Source: an uncultured Lachnoclostridium sp. (lineage in GTDB: Bacteria; Bacillota; Clostridia; Lachnospirales; Lachnospiraceae). From it: a stretch of 62,037 nt of DNA. Made by a program: the position numbers and the translations under genes. Below, one piece after another: positions 27,853 to 38,800 of this stretch (its first letter is position 1; every line of letters starts with the position of its first letter). Location: contig CALWLW010000022.1 in NCBI GenBank assembly GCA_944381625.1, positions 1-62,037 of the forward strand, written 5' to 3'. The notes beneath the pieces were generated by a model, which saw only the letters and a program-made list of their open reading frames with translations, did no database searches and was not told where the DNA came from.

Positions 27853-27881
27853 ATTATATTATACGGTTTTGTGCGTGTCAA
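27853..27881 (-). promoter_or_regulatory. rplM-rpsI promoter
   Basis: Minus strand TTGACA (27876-27881), 17 bases, TATAAT (27853-27858). About 105 bases of leader follow, where an L13-type autoregulatory element could reside; I could not match one with confidence. Confidence 0.85.
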
Positions 27882-27930
27882 CACAATTTTTCCATTTTTA
27901 CGCAGGATTTTGCCCGTATTTTGCGGGATT

Positions 27931-28710
27931 TCACGCATTGTTTTCCCTGGTTTCCGCCTGATTTCCTTCTGTCTCCGGATAGCGGATCTCCATCAGGGTC
28001 AGTCCTTTGGCCGGAGCTGTGGGGCCTGCCTCCGCACGGTTTCTGGCCTCCAGGATCCGCGGGATCTGCTCAGGCTCCCATTGTCCGCTTCCCACCCGGA
28101 TCAGCGTTCCGGCAATGATCCGCACCATATTGTACAGGAACCCGTTCCCGGTTATACGGATGGTAATCAGCGCTCCATCCTGGAGAACCTCCAGGCTGTA
28201 TACGGTGCGGACGGTGGTCTTCACCTGCGCTCCCGCGGCACAGAAGCTGGAAAAGTCGTGTTCCCCCACCAGGTATGCCGCCGCCTTCCGCATCTTTTCC
28301 ACATCCAGCGGATAATAGTAAAAATACGTATTCAGCCGATAGGCCGGAAGGGGGAATTTGCGGTTCAGGATGCGGTACTCATAGGTTTTTACCGTCTTTT
28401 GGAAGCGGGGATGGAAGTCCATCGGCACTTCGCAGGAGTCCTGCACACAGATGTCCTCCGGGAGACGCTGGTTCAACGCGAACACAAATTTATCAGCCGC
28501 CATCCGGGCCTCCGTGTCAAAAACCGCCACGTTTCCCATGGCGTGGACGCCCGCGTCCGTGCGGCTGGCGCCATGCACCTGGATTTCCTCCCCTGTCAGA
28601 TCCTTCAGAGCCCGGTTCAGACGCTCCGCGACTGTCATTCCGTTCTTCTGCACCTGCCATCCTTTATAGTTGGTTCCGTCATAGGCCACCACCAGCTTCA
28701 CACGTTTCAT
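27931..28710 (-). CDS. truA: tRNA pseudouridine(38-40) synthase TruA
   Basis: A 259-residue TruA-family enzyme. The catalytic aspartate is D52 in ASRTDAGVHA; the YDGTNYKGWQ start and the NGFLYNMVRIIAG motif are present. It follows ecfT by 13 bases, as in other Firmicutes. Confidence 0.96.
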   Translation of the reverse strand: MKRVKLVVAYDGTNYKGWQVQKNGMTVAERLNRALKDLTGEEIQVHGASRTDAGVHAMGNVAVFDTEARMAADKFVFALNQRLPEDICVQDSCEVPMDFHPRFQKTVKTYEYRILNRKFPLPAYRLNTYFYYYPLDVEKMRKAAAYLVGEHDFSSFCAAGAQVKTTVRTVYSLEVLQDGALITIRITGNGFLYNMVRIIAGTLIRVGSGQWEPEQIPRILEARNRAEAGPTAPAKGLTLMEIRYPETEGNQAETRENNA

Positions 28711-28723
28711 GATCTATCCTTTC

Positions 28724-29626
28724 CTATAAGAATGACAGAATCCACTGATAAACCGCCATCCACCGTCCCGGCAGCGCGACGATCCAGCCATAGATCTGGA
28801 CACCCCGCTCTATAGCGGTCACAATCAGGAAATACCCCAGGATCACCCCATAGGCGGTCCGGTCCCTGCTCTCATATTTCAGCGGCTTCATCTTTGTACG
28901 TCCTTCTCCTCCCCGGTAACAACGGGCTTCCATGGCAAGCGCCAGGTCCATTGCCCGGCGGAATGCCGACAGGAAAAGCGGCGCCAGCAGCGGCACCATG
29001 GCTTTCGCCTTCTGGATCAGGTTCCCCGATTCAAAATCCGCTCCCCTGGCCATCTGCGCTTTCATAATCTTGTCGGTTTCTTCCAGCAGGATCGGGATAA
29101 AGCGCAGTGCAATGGACATGATCATCGCCATATCATGTACCGGGATACGGAACTTCTTCAGCGGGCCCAGCGGGATATAGAACTTTTTCAGCGGCTCCAT
29201 CGCTTTCTCCAAACCGTCCGTCAGATCATTGGGCGTGGTAGTCAGCGTCATCACCGAAGATCCCAGGATCAGGTAAATCAGCCGGATCCCCACCATCACC
29301 GCCGTCTGGACTCCTTTATCTGTGATACGTAGGAACCCCAGACGCCACAGCGTATTGCCGTCCACCAGAAACAGATTAAAAGCAACCGTGATCATTAACA
29401 GCATGATGATGGATTTCAGTCCTTTGGTCATAAAGCGGAACGGAACCTTCGACATGCGGATCACGAGAACCAGAAATATGGTGGCCAGCCCATATCCCAC
29501 CGGGCTTCTGGCTACAAAAAGCGATATGACAAATATCATGGTCGCCGCCAGCTTCACCCTGGGGTCCAGTTCATGCAGAATCGATTTGGCCGGGTAATAT
29601 TGTCCCAATGTAATATCTCGAATCAT
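28724..29626 (-). CDS. ecfT: ECF transporter transmembrane subunit EcfT
   Basis: A 300-residue membrane scaffold for group II energy-coupling factor vitamin and metal transporters. It starts MIRDITLGQYYPAKSILHEL, has several hydrophobic segments and the coupling-helix Ala-Arg-Gly type motif (AQMARGADFE and AMEARCY). It couples EcfA1/A2 to separate substrate-binding S proteins, none of which is in the window. Confidence 0.95.
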   Translation of the reverse strand: MIRDITLGQYYPAKSILHELDPRVKLAATMIFVISLFVARSPVGYGLATIFLVLVIRMSKVPFRFMTKGLKSIIMLLMITVAFNLFLVDGNTLWRLGFLRITDKGVQTAVMVGIRLIYLILGSSVMTLTTTPNDLTDGLEKAMEPLKKFYIPLGPLKKFRIPVHDMAMIMSIALRFIPILLEETDKIMKAQMARGADFESGNLIQKAKAMVPLLAPLFLSAFRRAMDLALAMEARCYRGGEGRTKMKPLKYESRDRTAYGVILGYFLIVTAIERGVQIYGWIVALPGRWMAVYQWILSFL

Positions 29627-29629
29627 AAA

Positions 29630-30484
29630 TTACTCCCGTTCTTTCAGCCACGCCGCAATCGCGTCCGCGGCCTCCTCCACGGTGGTCGCGTCCACATCCA
29701 CGTGCGCGCCTTTTTCTTTCAGGCTTTTCATCAGGTACGTGACCTGCGGCGCGTCCAATCCGATCTCCCTCAGCTCCTGGTAATGGCGGAATACCTCCCT
29801 GGGCGTGCCGTCGAATCTTACCTGTCCCTGGTTCATGACAATGAGCCGGTCCACATACCTGGCCACATCTTCCATACTGTGGGAAACCAGAATCACGGTA
29901 ATGCCTCTTTCCCGCTTCAGATAACTGATCTGATCCAGGATCTCGTCCCTTCCCCTGGGATCCAGTCCCGCGGTGGGCTCATCCAGGATCAGCACTTCCG
30001 GCTCCATGGCCAGGACGCCGGCGATAGCCACACGGCGCTTCTGACCTCCGGAGAGTTCAAAGGGCGAAGACTGGTCGTATTCCTCTCCCATTCCCACCAT
30101 ACGCAGGGCCTCTTTTGCCTTCTTTTCCGCCTCTTCCTGGGAATATCCCAGATTTTTGGGGCCGAAGCATACGTCTTTGAGAACGTCGGTCTCAAAAAGC
30201 TGGTATTCAGGATACTGGAAAACCAGCCCTACTTTGCTGCGCAGCTCCTTCAGCGGATATTTTTCGCCATATATATCCCTGCCGTTAAAATATATTTTTC
30301 CTTCCGTGGCACGGATCAGGCCGTTCAGATGCTGGATCAGCGTAGACTTCCCGGAACCTGTATGCCCGATCAAGCCCACAAACTGGCCGTCCAGAATCTC
30401 AAGATTGACGTCTTTCAATGCGTGAATCTCGTAAGCCGTGCCTTCCGAATACGTATAATTCACATTTTTGACTTTAATCGACAT
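29630..30484 (-). CDS. ecfA2: ECF transporter ATPase EcfA2
   Basis: A 284-residue ABC ATPase: Walker [11 protein letters not shown]-loop [10 protein letters not shown], signature LSGGQKRR, Walker [12 protein letters not shown]. It overlaps ecfA1 by 25 bases, so the two are translated together and likely form a heterodimer. Confidence 0.95.
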   Translation of the reverse strand: MSIKVKNVNYTYSEGTAYEIHALKDVNLEILDGQFVGLIGHTGSGKSTLIQHLNGLIRATEGKIYFNGRDIYGEKYPLKELRSKVGLVFQYPEYQLFETDVLKDVCFGPKNLGYSQEEAEKKAKEALRMVGMGEEYDQSSPFELSGGQKRRVAIAGVLAMEPEVLILDEPTAGLDPRGRDEILDQISYLKRERGITVILVSHSMEDVARYVDRLIVMNQGQVRFDGTPREVFRHYQELREIGLDAPQVTYLMKSLKEKGAHVDVDATTVEEAADAIAAWLKERE

Positions 30485-31314
30485 AGTTCTTCCACCAACT
30501 CTTCATTGCTCAGTATCCCGTCCGGAAGAGGAAATCCTCTTTTCTGCAGCTCGTACGCAACCAGTGTGGCCTGCGGTACGTCCAGGCGCAGCTCCTTCAG
30601 CCTGTCCACCTGAGAGAAAATCTCTTTCGGCGTTCCCTGCATCACAACTTTCCCGTCGTCCATGACAAAGACCCTGTCTGCCTCGATCACTTCTTCCATA
30701 TAATGGGTGATCAGGATCACCGTAATCTGCTCCTCTTTGTTCAGCTTCTGTACGGTGCGGATCACGCTCCTGCGTCCATGGGGGTCCAGCATGGCCGTGG
30801 GCTCATCCAGCACGATGCAGCGGGGATGCATGGCCATGACTCCCGCAATGGCCACACGCTGCTTCTGCCCGCCTGACAGCCGGTTGGGAGAATGCTTTCG
30901 GTATTTCAGCATGCCCACTGCCTGCAGGCTTTCCTCCACCCGTCTCCAGATCTCGTCCGTAGGCACGCCCAGGTTTTCCGGCCCGAATCCCACATCTTCT
31001 TCCACAACGGTTCCGATAATCTGGTTATCCGGATTCTGGAACACCATGCCCGCGTCCTGCCGGATATCCCACAGCCTGTTCTCATCTTTGGTGTCCATCC
31101 CATCCACCCAGAGCGTTCCCTCGGTGGGCAGGAGAATCGCATTGATATGTTTTGCCAGCGTGGACTTCCCGGAACCATTGTGTCCCAGGATCGCCACAAA
31201 CTCCCCGGACCGCACTTCCAGATCGACGCCGTCCACAGCCCGCTTCATAGACACGGCCTGGCCTGTCTCATCTAATTTTTCATAATCAAACGTGAGTTTT
31301 TCCGCTCGAATCAT
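30460..31314 (-). CDS. ecfA1: ECF transporter ATPase EcfA1
   Basis: A 284-residue ABC ATPase: Walker [11 protein letters not shown]-loop FQNPDNQ, signature LSGGQKQR, Walker [12 protein letters not shown]. First gene of ecfA1-ecfA2-ecfT-truA. In many Firmicutes it directly follows rplQ; here rplQ is 19 kb away. Confidence 0.95.
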   Translation of the reverse strand: MIRAEKLTFDYEKLDETGQAVSMKRAVDGVDLEVRSGEFVAILGHNGSGKSTLAKHINAILLPTEGTLWVDGMDTKDENRLWDIRQDAGMVFQNPDNQIIGTVVEEDVGFGPENLGVPTDEIWRRVEESLQAVGMLKYRKHSPNRLSGGQKQRVAIAGVMAMHPRCIVLDEPTAMLDPHGRRSVIRTVQKLNKEEQITVILITHYMEEVIEADRVFVMDDGKVVMQGTPKEIFSQVDRLKELRLDVPQATLVAYELQKRGFPLPDGILSNEELVEELCRLKSKM

Positions 31315-31460
31315 ATATGCTCACCTGTATCTTTCTCGTCACTTCGCTCTATCTTATCATTAACATAACAAAGTTTCAAGGAATTTTCTCCTTCCTCAGG
31401 TTCTCTGCCCGGCTCACTTCCCCGCGCTCCCTGCCGCTTTCCTGCTGTCGCTATGTACGC

Positions 31461-32045
31461 TCATGTTGGCGGCGCAGGCAAAGCTCTCAGGTGCAGCAGG
31501 CCGGAATCCCCGACTCCTTCTTCCAGCACCTGAAAGCCCAGACGCTTCGCCGTGCGCAGCGAAGCCTGATTATCCCTGTCCGTGAACAGATGGATTTCTT
31601 CCAGATCCAGCGTATGAAACGCATACGCAAGAACCGCTTCCCCGCATTCCGCGGCGTAACCCCGCCGTTGAAAGTCCGGGGCGATGATGTATCCCATCTC
31701 CACCGCGTCTTTCACTCTTTCCGAAGGAAAAAGCCCTGCCTCTCCCACGATCTTCCCGCTCTCCTTCTCCAGGACGCACCACAGACCATAATCATAAAAA
31801 GCATACGCATGGGAAATATATGCGCGCATAAATTCCCGTTCTTCTTCCAGCGTCCGGGGCGGACGCATCATGTCTTTGATTCCGGGCTGCTGAAAGATCT
31901 CAAAAAGGTACGGCACATCCTCCGCTACAATCTCCCGGATCACAAGCCTCCTGGTCCTGGCGATCTGCACCGGAAGCCCTTTCTTCCTTATCCGATCCCG
32001 TTCGGCAAATGCCGGATCCAGATCCGCATACTCCTCGTCCCACAT
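31461..32045 (-). CDS. GNAT N-acetyltransferase (RimJ/RimL-like)
   Basis: A 194-residue protein with the [19 protein letters not shown] start of RimJ/RimL-like acetyltransferases, a [15 protein letters not shown] acetyl-CoA loop near residue 130 and the [14 protein letters not shown] segment. The substrate is unknown. GGAGGG lies before the ATG. It diverges from the cyclophilin gene. Confidence 0.85.
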   Translation of the reverse strand: MWDEEYADLDPAFAERDRIRKKGLPVQIARTRRLVIREIVAEDVPYLFEIFQQPGIKDMMRPPRTLEEEREFMRAYISHAYAFYDYGLWCVLEKESGKIVGEAGLFPSERVKDAVEMGYIIAPDFQRRGYAAECGEAVLAYAFHTLDLEEIHLFTDRDNQASLRTAKRLGFQVLEEGVGDSGLLHLRALPAPPT

Positions 32046-32122
32046 ACGTTTTCCCTCCGAATTTTCCTTTCCTATCTTATCGCGCCCGATCCGCTTTCGT
32101 CAATGCCGGGAAGAATTTATCC

Positions 32123-32151
32123 TTTACGATCCGCGGCGCATCCGCTACAAT
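32123..32151 (+). promoter_or_regulatory. candidate promoter of the cyclophilin gene
   Basis: TTTACG (32123-32128), 17 bases, TACAAT (32146-32151), 37 bases before the ATG. The -35 is imperfect. Confidence 0.5.
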
Positions 32152-32188
32152 GGAAACAGACTATTTTTACAGAAAAGGAGAATTCAGA

Positions 32189-32710
32189 ATGGCACAGAAT
32201 CCAATCGTAACATTTGAGATGGAAGACGGAGGCGTCATCAAAGCCGAGCTTTACCCGGACGTAGCGCCCAACACCGTCAACAATTTTCTCAGCCTGGTAA
32301 ACAAGGGCTTTTACAACGGTCTGATCTTTCACCGCGTGATTGAAGGCTTCATGATCCAGGGCGGTTGTCCCGACGGCAATGGTATGGGCGGCCCCGGCTA
32401 CTGTATTAAAGGAGAATTTACGAGCAACCGCTTTAAAAATGATCTGAAGCATACGCCGGGCGTACTTTCCATGGCAAGAACCATGGTTCCTGACAGCGCC
32501 GGCAGCCAGTTCTTTATCATGCACAAAAACTCTCCCCATCTGGACGGAGATTACGCCGCTTTCGGCAAAGTAATCGAAGGGATGGACGTGGTGGACCGCA
32601 TCGCGGAAGTTGATACGGATTATCATGACCGTCCCATCGTACCGCAGGTGATGAAAAAGGTCACTGCAGAAACCTTCGGAGTGGAATATCCGGAGCCGGA
32701 GAAAAAATAA
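32189..32710 (+). CDS. cyclophilin-type peptidyl-prolyl cis-trans isomerase
   Basis: 173 residues with no signal peptide, so cytoplasmic. The cyclophilin motifs [30 protein letters not shown] and [20 protein letters not shown] are clear. The start at 32189 has AAAGGAG upstream; an in-frame extension to 32009 is not cyclophilin-like. A monocistronic gene between promoter and terminator. Confidence 0.93.
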   Translation: MAQNPIVTFEMEDGGVIKAELYPDVAPNTVNNFLSLVNKGFYNGLIFHRVIEGFMIQGGCPDGNGMGGPGYCIKGEFTSNRFKNDLKHTPGVLSMARTMVPDSAGSQFFIMHKNSPHLDGDYAAFGKVIEGMDVVDRIAEVDTDYHDRPIVPQVMKKVTAETFGVEYPEPEKK

Positions 32711-32722
32711 GTTTTCCCCCGC

Positions 32723-32789
32723 AAAAACGCTCCAGACAGCCGCAGGCACATCATTATCCATGGCCTCGGCGCTGTCTGGAGCGCTTTTT
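32723..32789. terminator. bidirectional terminator between the cyclophilin and adhesin genes
   Basis: CGCTCCAGACAGC (32728-32740) pairs perfectly over 13 bases with GCTGTCTGGAGCG (32771-32783). CTTTTTATTT follows on the plus strand and TTTTTGC on the minus strand. Confidence 0.85.
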
Positions 32790-32828
32790 ATTTCTGCTTT
32801 TTTATTTCTGCCCTTTTATATCTGTTTT

Positions 32829-35800
32829 TTATTTTCTCTTTCTCACTGTAAACGCGATTCCCGCGGCCGCCGCGCATGCAAGGCAGAACCACAGGGCGGG
32901 CAGCGCCGCATCCCCGGTCAATGCGGGCGACGCCGCTTCCGGTACAGAAGACGGAACCTCTGTTTCTGAGTTTCCTCCTCCGCCTCCAAAGCTTCCGGGC
33001 TTTCTCTCATTGATCATCACAAAGCTCTGCAGATCAGGCGTATCCAGAATTTCCAGCCTCATATCCTCTCCTTTCCGGTAGCCGGAAGGTGCGGAAATCT
33101 CCCGCAGTGTATAGACGCCCACTGGCAGACGTTCCGCCGTATATGCTTCCTCCGTACTGGTCCAGGAGGCCACTGCCGTCCCACTTTCATCCAGCAGCTG
33201 AAGGGAAGCTCCGGCAAGCATGCTCACGCCGTCCCCTTTCGTCTTTCGGATCTCCACCTTCGTCACATCATCCTTCATAACGATACAGCGGCCGTCCTGC
33301 AGCACCCAGCCATCCTGATCGATCCAGACTTCCCTGGCTCCGTCCGTTTCCCTCACCAGAAAACGGATCTCCTCCGCCGTCACATAGCCTGGAGCGGGCA
33401 GTGTCTCCCTGAGTACATAGACATGCTCCGTTTCCCCGGAAATCTGGATTCCTCCGATCCGGTGGGGCGTTCCTTCCGATATCCACTGATCCACTGCCGT
33501 TCCAGTGCTTTCTTCCACAATCTCCAGCGACGCGCCGGTGATCTCTTCTCCATTGGTCAGATCCTGTTTGGATACGGTCACATCGGATATCTCATTGTAC
33601 ACCTCCTGTCGGAAACGGCGCACTGCATCCGCCTCTTCCCCCTGATAGGAGGCATCCAGATACCAGATCTCATCCGTTTTCAGATATCCCTCCGGAGCCT
33701 GAAGCTCCTTCACATAATATTTTCCGCCTGGTACATCGGCTTCAAATACCGCCGCGCCGGCTTCGTCAGTCTCCACTTTCTCCAGCAGCGTATCTTTCTT
33801 CACCAGTGCGTCCGGATATACGCTGACAACTCTGTCTTCCGTCACCGCATATCCCGGCAGGTCCTCTGCCGCGTACAGTCCAAAGACAGCTCCCGCCACC
33901 GGCAGGTCAGTCCCCGCTTCCATCTTCTGGATCTGAATCTCTATCTTCTGCCGTTCATTTTTGTATTGCACGCTGTCAGGGGAAACAATGGGAATATCCT
34001 GTCCTGCGTATTCCAGAACCACTTCCTTCTCCTCCTTATTCAAGAGGAAATTGCCTTGCCCCGCTTTTACTTCTCTCAGATAATAGGTGCCCAGCGGCAG
34101 ATTCTCCACAGAAGCAAGCCCCTGATGGTCCGTGCGCAGCGTCTCGATACAGGTTCCTGCCTTCAGTACCATGGTCTCGCCCTCTGCGTTAATCCATCTG
34201 GCATACTCGCCGCTTCCGTCCGGAGTAAAAATATCCTCCTTCACGTATACTTCAAATTCTGCCTGCTCCACTCTTCCCGTCACATACTGGAAGATCGTCA
34301 GAAACAGATTCTTCACACGGTCTGTCATCTTCAGTTCTACTTCCGTTCCTGTGAAAAACTCGCCCTCCTTTGTTATGGAAAATGCGCCGACCGTGCGCTG
34401 GTCTTTCAGATCATACTCAGCGGCAATATTGTTGTCCTCCACGGTAAATCTCACTTCCTCCGTGATGAGATTATCGATCTGGTTCTGCTCCCTGGTCTCG
34501 TCAGAAGAAGCTTTCCAGCCCACGTAGTTTTCCGGCGCCAGAGTCTCCCTCAGTATATACTGATGGCCAGCCGCGAGCCCTTCGATCAGATGTCCTTCTT
34601 TTATCATCAGCTCTTTCCCTTCCGGCAGATCCTCCGGAGCCGGGATCTCCACAAAGAATCCGTCCATATCATAGAAATAATGGATCTCTTCCCCTTCCGC
34701 CGCAGACACCCAGGCATCCGCAGGATTTTCTGCAAGCACAAAACTGCCGTCGGCATTCTTCCTTGCATTTCCCTGGTCATCCAGCAGAATCTCCCAAACC
34801 TCCAGATACGCGCCCCCTATATGGCGGCCGGAGACGATGTCGGATTTGGTAATGACTGTCTTTGTCTTCTGATTCCGGAACAACAGCCCTGTGTGGTCCT
34901 GAACCTCCGTCTCCTGCCCCTGGTAAACGCCGTCGATGTGTTCCGTCTGCTCTGAAGAGGTATAACCAACCGGAGCCTCCAGCTCCTTCACATAATACTC
35001 GCCCAGCGGCAGGTCCTCATCAAATACTGCCCTGCCGTCCGCATCCGTCACGGCTGTGGCGATCAGCGTATTCGCAGGAATCAGCAGCCTGCCTTCTTCA
35101 TCCGGCACAAAATCGAAGCTCAGGTCCACATGCCTCCAGTCCGGCACGGACGGATCCGGATTTACCTTCACCTGACTGTATATATCCTCCTCATTGTACA
35201 GGCCATAGACAGCTCCCTCCAGAGTTTCCCCTGTCTCCACGTCCTGCTTCACCACTTCCAGACGGATCTTCTGCCTTTGATTTTCCCAGATACTGGCTGT
35301 CCATACAAAACTGACCTCCTGATCCTGGGGCGTAATCTCAAACGGCTGTATCTCAGGATTCAGCACGAACCCTTCCCCTGCTCTGGTCTCTTTTACATAA
35401 TATTTCCCGATGTACAGATCGGCCAGATATGCATAGCCTGTACGGTCCGTGGTGATCTCTCCCACTTTCTGATCTTTTTCCCATACCAGATAATCGGAAA
35501 TATCCACGCCGTATTCTCCCAGAAGGTCCTTGTCCAGTTCCTGTGTGTAAATGTCTTCTGCGGCATAGACTTCAAAAACAGCTCCTTCTATGGGGGCGTC
35601 TCGATAATCAAATATATAATCTTTTGTCTTATAGGGATCTTCCCGCCAGATCCGGCGGAAATAAGATGCGTCCAGCTTTTCGCTTAAAGGTAGTCCGCTG
35701 TCTGACGCGCCGTAAAGCTGTTCTCCGTATTTCACCAGCTCCAGGATGCCTTTCTGCTCCTGATTATCCTGAAGCACCGTACAGGTAATATTCCCATAGG

Positions 35801-38800
35801 AATCTACCAATGTATATTTATGTTCTCCCATCTGCCCGTCCGGATAGACAGAATGATTATCCAGGATAAACTGCACCGGATCGGACGGCGTATCCGTCAC
35901 CTCGTAAGCGTTCAGGCCGTCCCCGCCTGTGTCCTTAAGCGACTGCTCCCATCCGTTCTGCACATACCCTTCCGGCGCCTGCAGTTCGGTGATTTCATAT
36001 ACGCCTGTGGGCAGCTTTGCCGGAAGCGTCATATAGCAGTCCACAATTTTCCCGGAGCCGTCTCTCTGTACAGTGGGCGCAAACGGATGCCCGGCTGTCC
36101 CGTACTCCGTCCGGGAGGATGGTTCATAATACCAGATGTATCCATCTGTGTCCTTCTTCCATCCAGCCGCCATAAACGTCTCCAGTTCTCTGTCCGACAT
36201 ACTGACAATCCGAATCCGGTAACTGGAACCTTCTTTCAGAACTGTGCCTTCTGCCAGTTTCTCCGGTCTCAGCACCGTACCGTCAGGCGGGAGAAACGCC
36301 GTATCCGCTTTTACCAGACGCAGCCAGCTTTCCGTCCGGTTATCTGAAATGTACCGGATATCCTGGGGCAGACGCCCTTCCACTGCTTCCCCATCATATG
36401 CCTGAGGTTCTTTATATATGCTGCTGTTGGCATGGTCACCGAACCGGATATCCTTTTGTTCGGAAAAGATCTCCTGAACCGTCGAACGACTCTCATCTGT
36501 ATACACCACGCCTCCGTCGTCGTTCACAATCACAAAAAACGGCTTGGCCATCACATGCTTATCCGGAGTAGTCGTCTCCACCGCCACATACGTGCCATAA
36601 GGAAGTTCCGGGGACGTCAGCGCGCCGTTCTTATCCGTAAACATCTCTTTCACCCGGTATTCGTTTGCCGCTCCTTCCGGCACCGGTTCCAGCCATCTGC
36701 GGTCTCCCTCGGTCCAGGTCTCCAGACTTCTCTTATACACAGTGGCCGGACAGTCCTGGGTAAAATCATAATCATAGAACTGCTGGATATCCAGTCCGGA
36801 CCAGGATTCCCCGTTTGCAGGAGCCAGAGCGCCGTTTTTCACTCCAAGAAGCTGGGATACCAGGTATACGGTGAATCCGGCGCCTTCCACCGGCTTCAGT
36901 TCCGTCTGATACTGATTGTCGGAGGTCTTCACAATAGAAAATGCTTTTTTCTGCACATAATCCCCTGTATATACCGTCTCATGCCCGGTATCCCGCTCGT
37001 CCACCGTTAGCGTATTCCGGTCATCCGACGATCTCTCATCCCGGAGAACGACCCTCTGGGTCTCATCGTCATAGGTAAAGGTCAGGTCATAGACCGTCTC
37101 ATCCAGCATATAGCCCTCGCTGGCCTTTACCTCCTTCAGCGTATATTTTCCAAGTTCTATATTATAGAAAGAAAATTCTCCCGGAGTATCCCGGTACTGG
37201 ATCTCTCCTCCATGGACCGCATACCTCTGTCCCTGTGTGTTCAGCACATAGCCTGCCGCATCCACCGCCGGCGTCTTCCCCACCGTACCGGTCATAACCA
37301 GCTGGCCCTTCTGGTAGATCACGCCTGTCCGGCCGTCCGCGTGGATGATATCCTCCGCGGCCCGCAGTTCATAAACCGCCCCTTCCAGAGTCGTATCTCC
37401 CTGCATAACAGGACTTTCTGATTCTGTGTCATATTTTACCACGCGCACACGGCCCTTCGTCCGCTCATTGGCAATCGTTCCCTGGCTGTCTGCGGACGCC
37501 CTCTGCGTCGTCTGACTGTTGTACCCGTCCACCACGCCTTCCTCGGTACGTGATCCCGTAATTTCAAAATAATATGCGTTTTTTCCGTCGGCATCATCAT
37601 CCCGCCAGCCTGCCGGATGGCCGGTAATCAACTCTGTCAGGCGGTCTTTCCAGTCTCCGAAGTATCCTTTCCTGGCTTCCGTTTCCACCAGATACAGTTT
37701 GCCCTGGTTCTGGTAATTCCAGTAGATCCAGTCGCTCAAGTATGTATGATCCTGCTGTTCCGCAACCTTTACTGTCACAGGCGCATAGGAAGTCTTCACC
37801 TCATAATCGTTGCTGTCACGGTTGAACCTTAAGATATCAAATTTAACTCCTGACAGCAGACTGCCGGTATCTTCATCGATCTTCCATGCCTCCACCCGGA
37901 TCTTCCAGGGCTCGTTATATGCCTGAAAATCGTGCATCTGATCCGGAGTTGCCGGAAATGTTCCCGCAGAATTGTACTGGTTTTCCTGCTCACAGGTAAT
38001 CTGCTTTTCCCCTGTAATTTCAAAATAAAAACAGTTCGTCTTCTGGTCAATCGTGTATCCGTGGGGCGACCTCGTCTCCAGAATCATGAACTTTCCCTGA
38101 TTCCGTGGATTATAATAGAGCGGCCCCACCTGGTAAGTTCCGTCTCCGTTATCCAGCATACACTGCCGGTCCGTATACCGATAAGGCACATAGGTTCCCG
38201 TATCCCTGTCATATTCATAGACGTCGAAGTCCGCGTCTGAAAGGGAAAAGTCTGTCTGCCCGGTCACTGAATCGTGTTTCGTCACCTTCACCCAGGCTTC
38301 CCAGGGCTTATTCTGAAAGTCATGATATTTATGCCCTCCGTCCCTGACCGTCGTTTCATATGTATTTTCCTCATGATTGCAGTATCCGTAAGGCGGCGCT
38401 GTCTCCTCCGCGTAAAAATCCGCCCTCCAGCTGTCCGTCCATGCCTCCAGTTCTTCTTCCACTTCCTGTTCGGCTTCTTCCAGAGACGCGGCATAAGCAG
38501 CCTCGTAGCTGTGATAATATCCCTGGCTGTCCGCATCCGCCTGCTGTTCCGGTGTCAGAGATCCCCAATCGGTCACATAAGTATAGCTCCCGCCCGACGC
38601 GCTGGCCGTATGAGAGTCCTTTTCCGTATGCTCCGCTTCTCCGGAGTCATCCGTCGTATAATCTTTCCCATTGATTTCTATGGACGCCCCTTCCAGGGTT
38701 TCGCCGGTAATCTGGTCATATTTTGTTACCGTTATGCTGGCTTCCACATCCACGCTGTCCCTTGCGGAAGCAGATACAGACGCCGTCTCATATTCTCCGT

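Noticed and set aside
33423..34955. 510-codon plus-strand frame inside the adhesin region
   Set aside because: Lies opposite the in-frame adhesin; Cys/His/Arg-rich composition typical of an antisense shadow.
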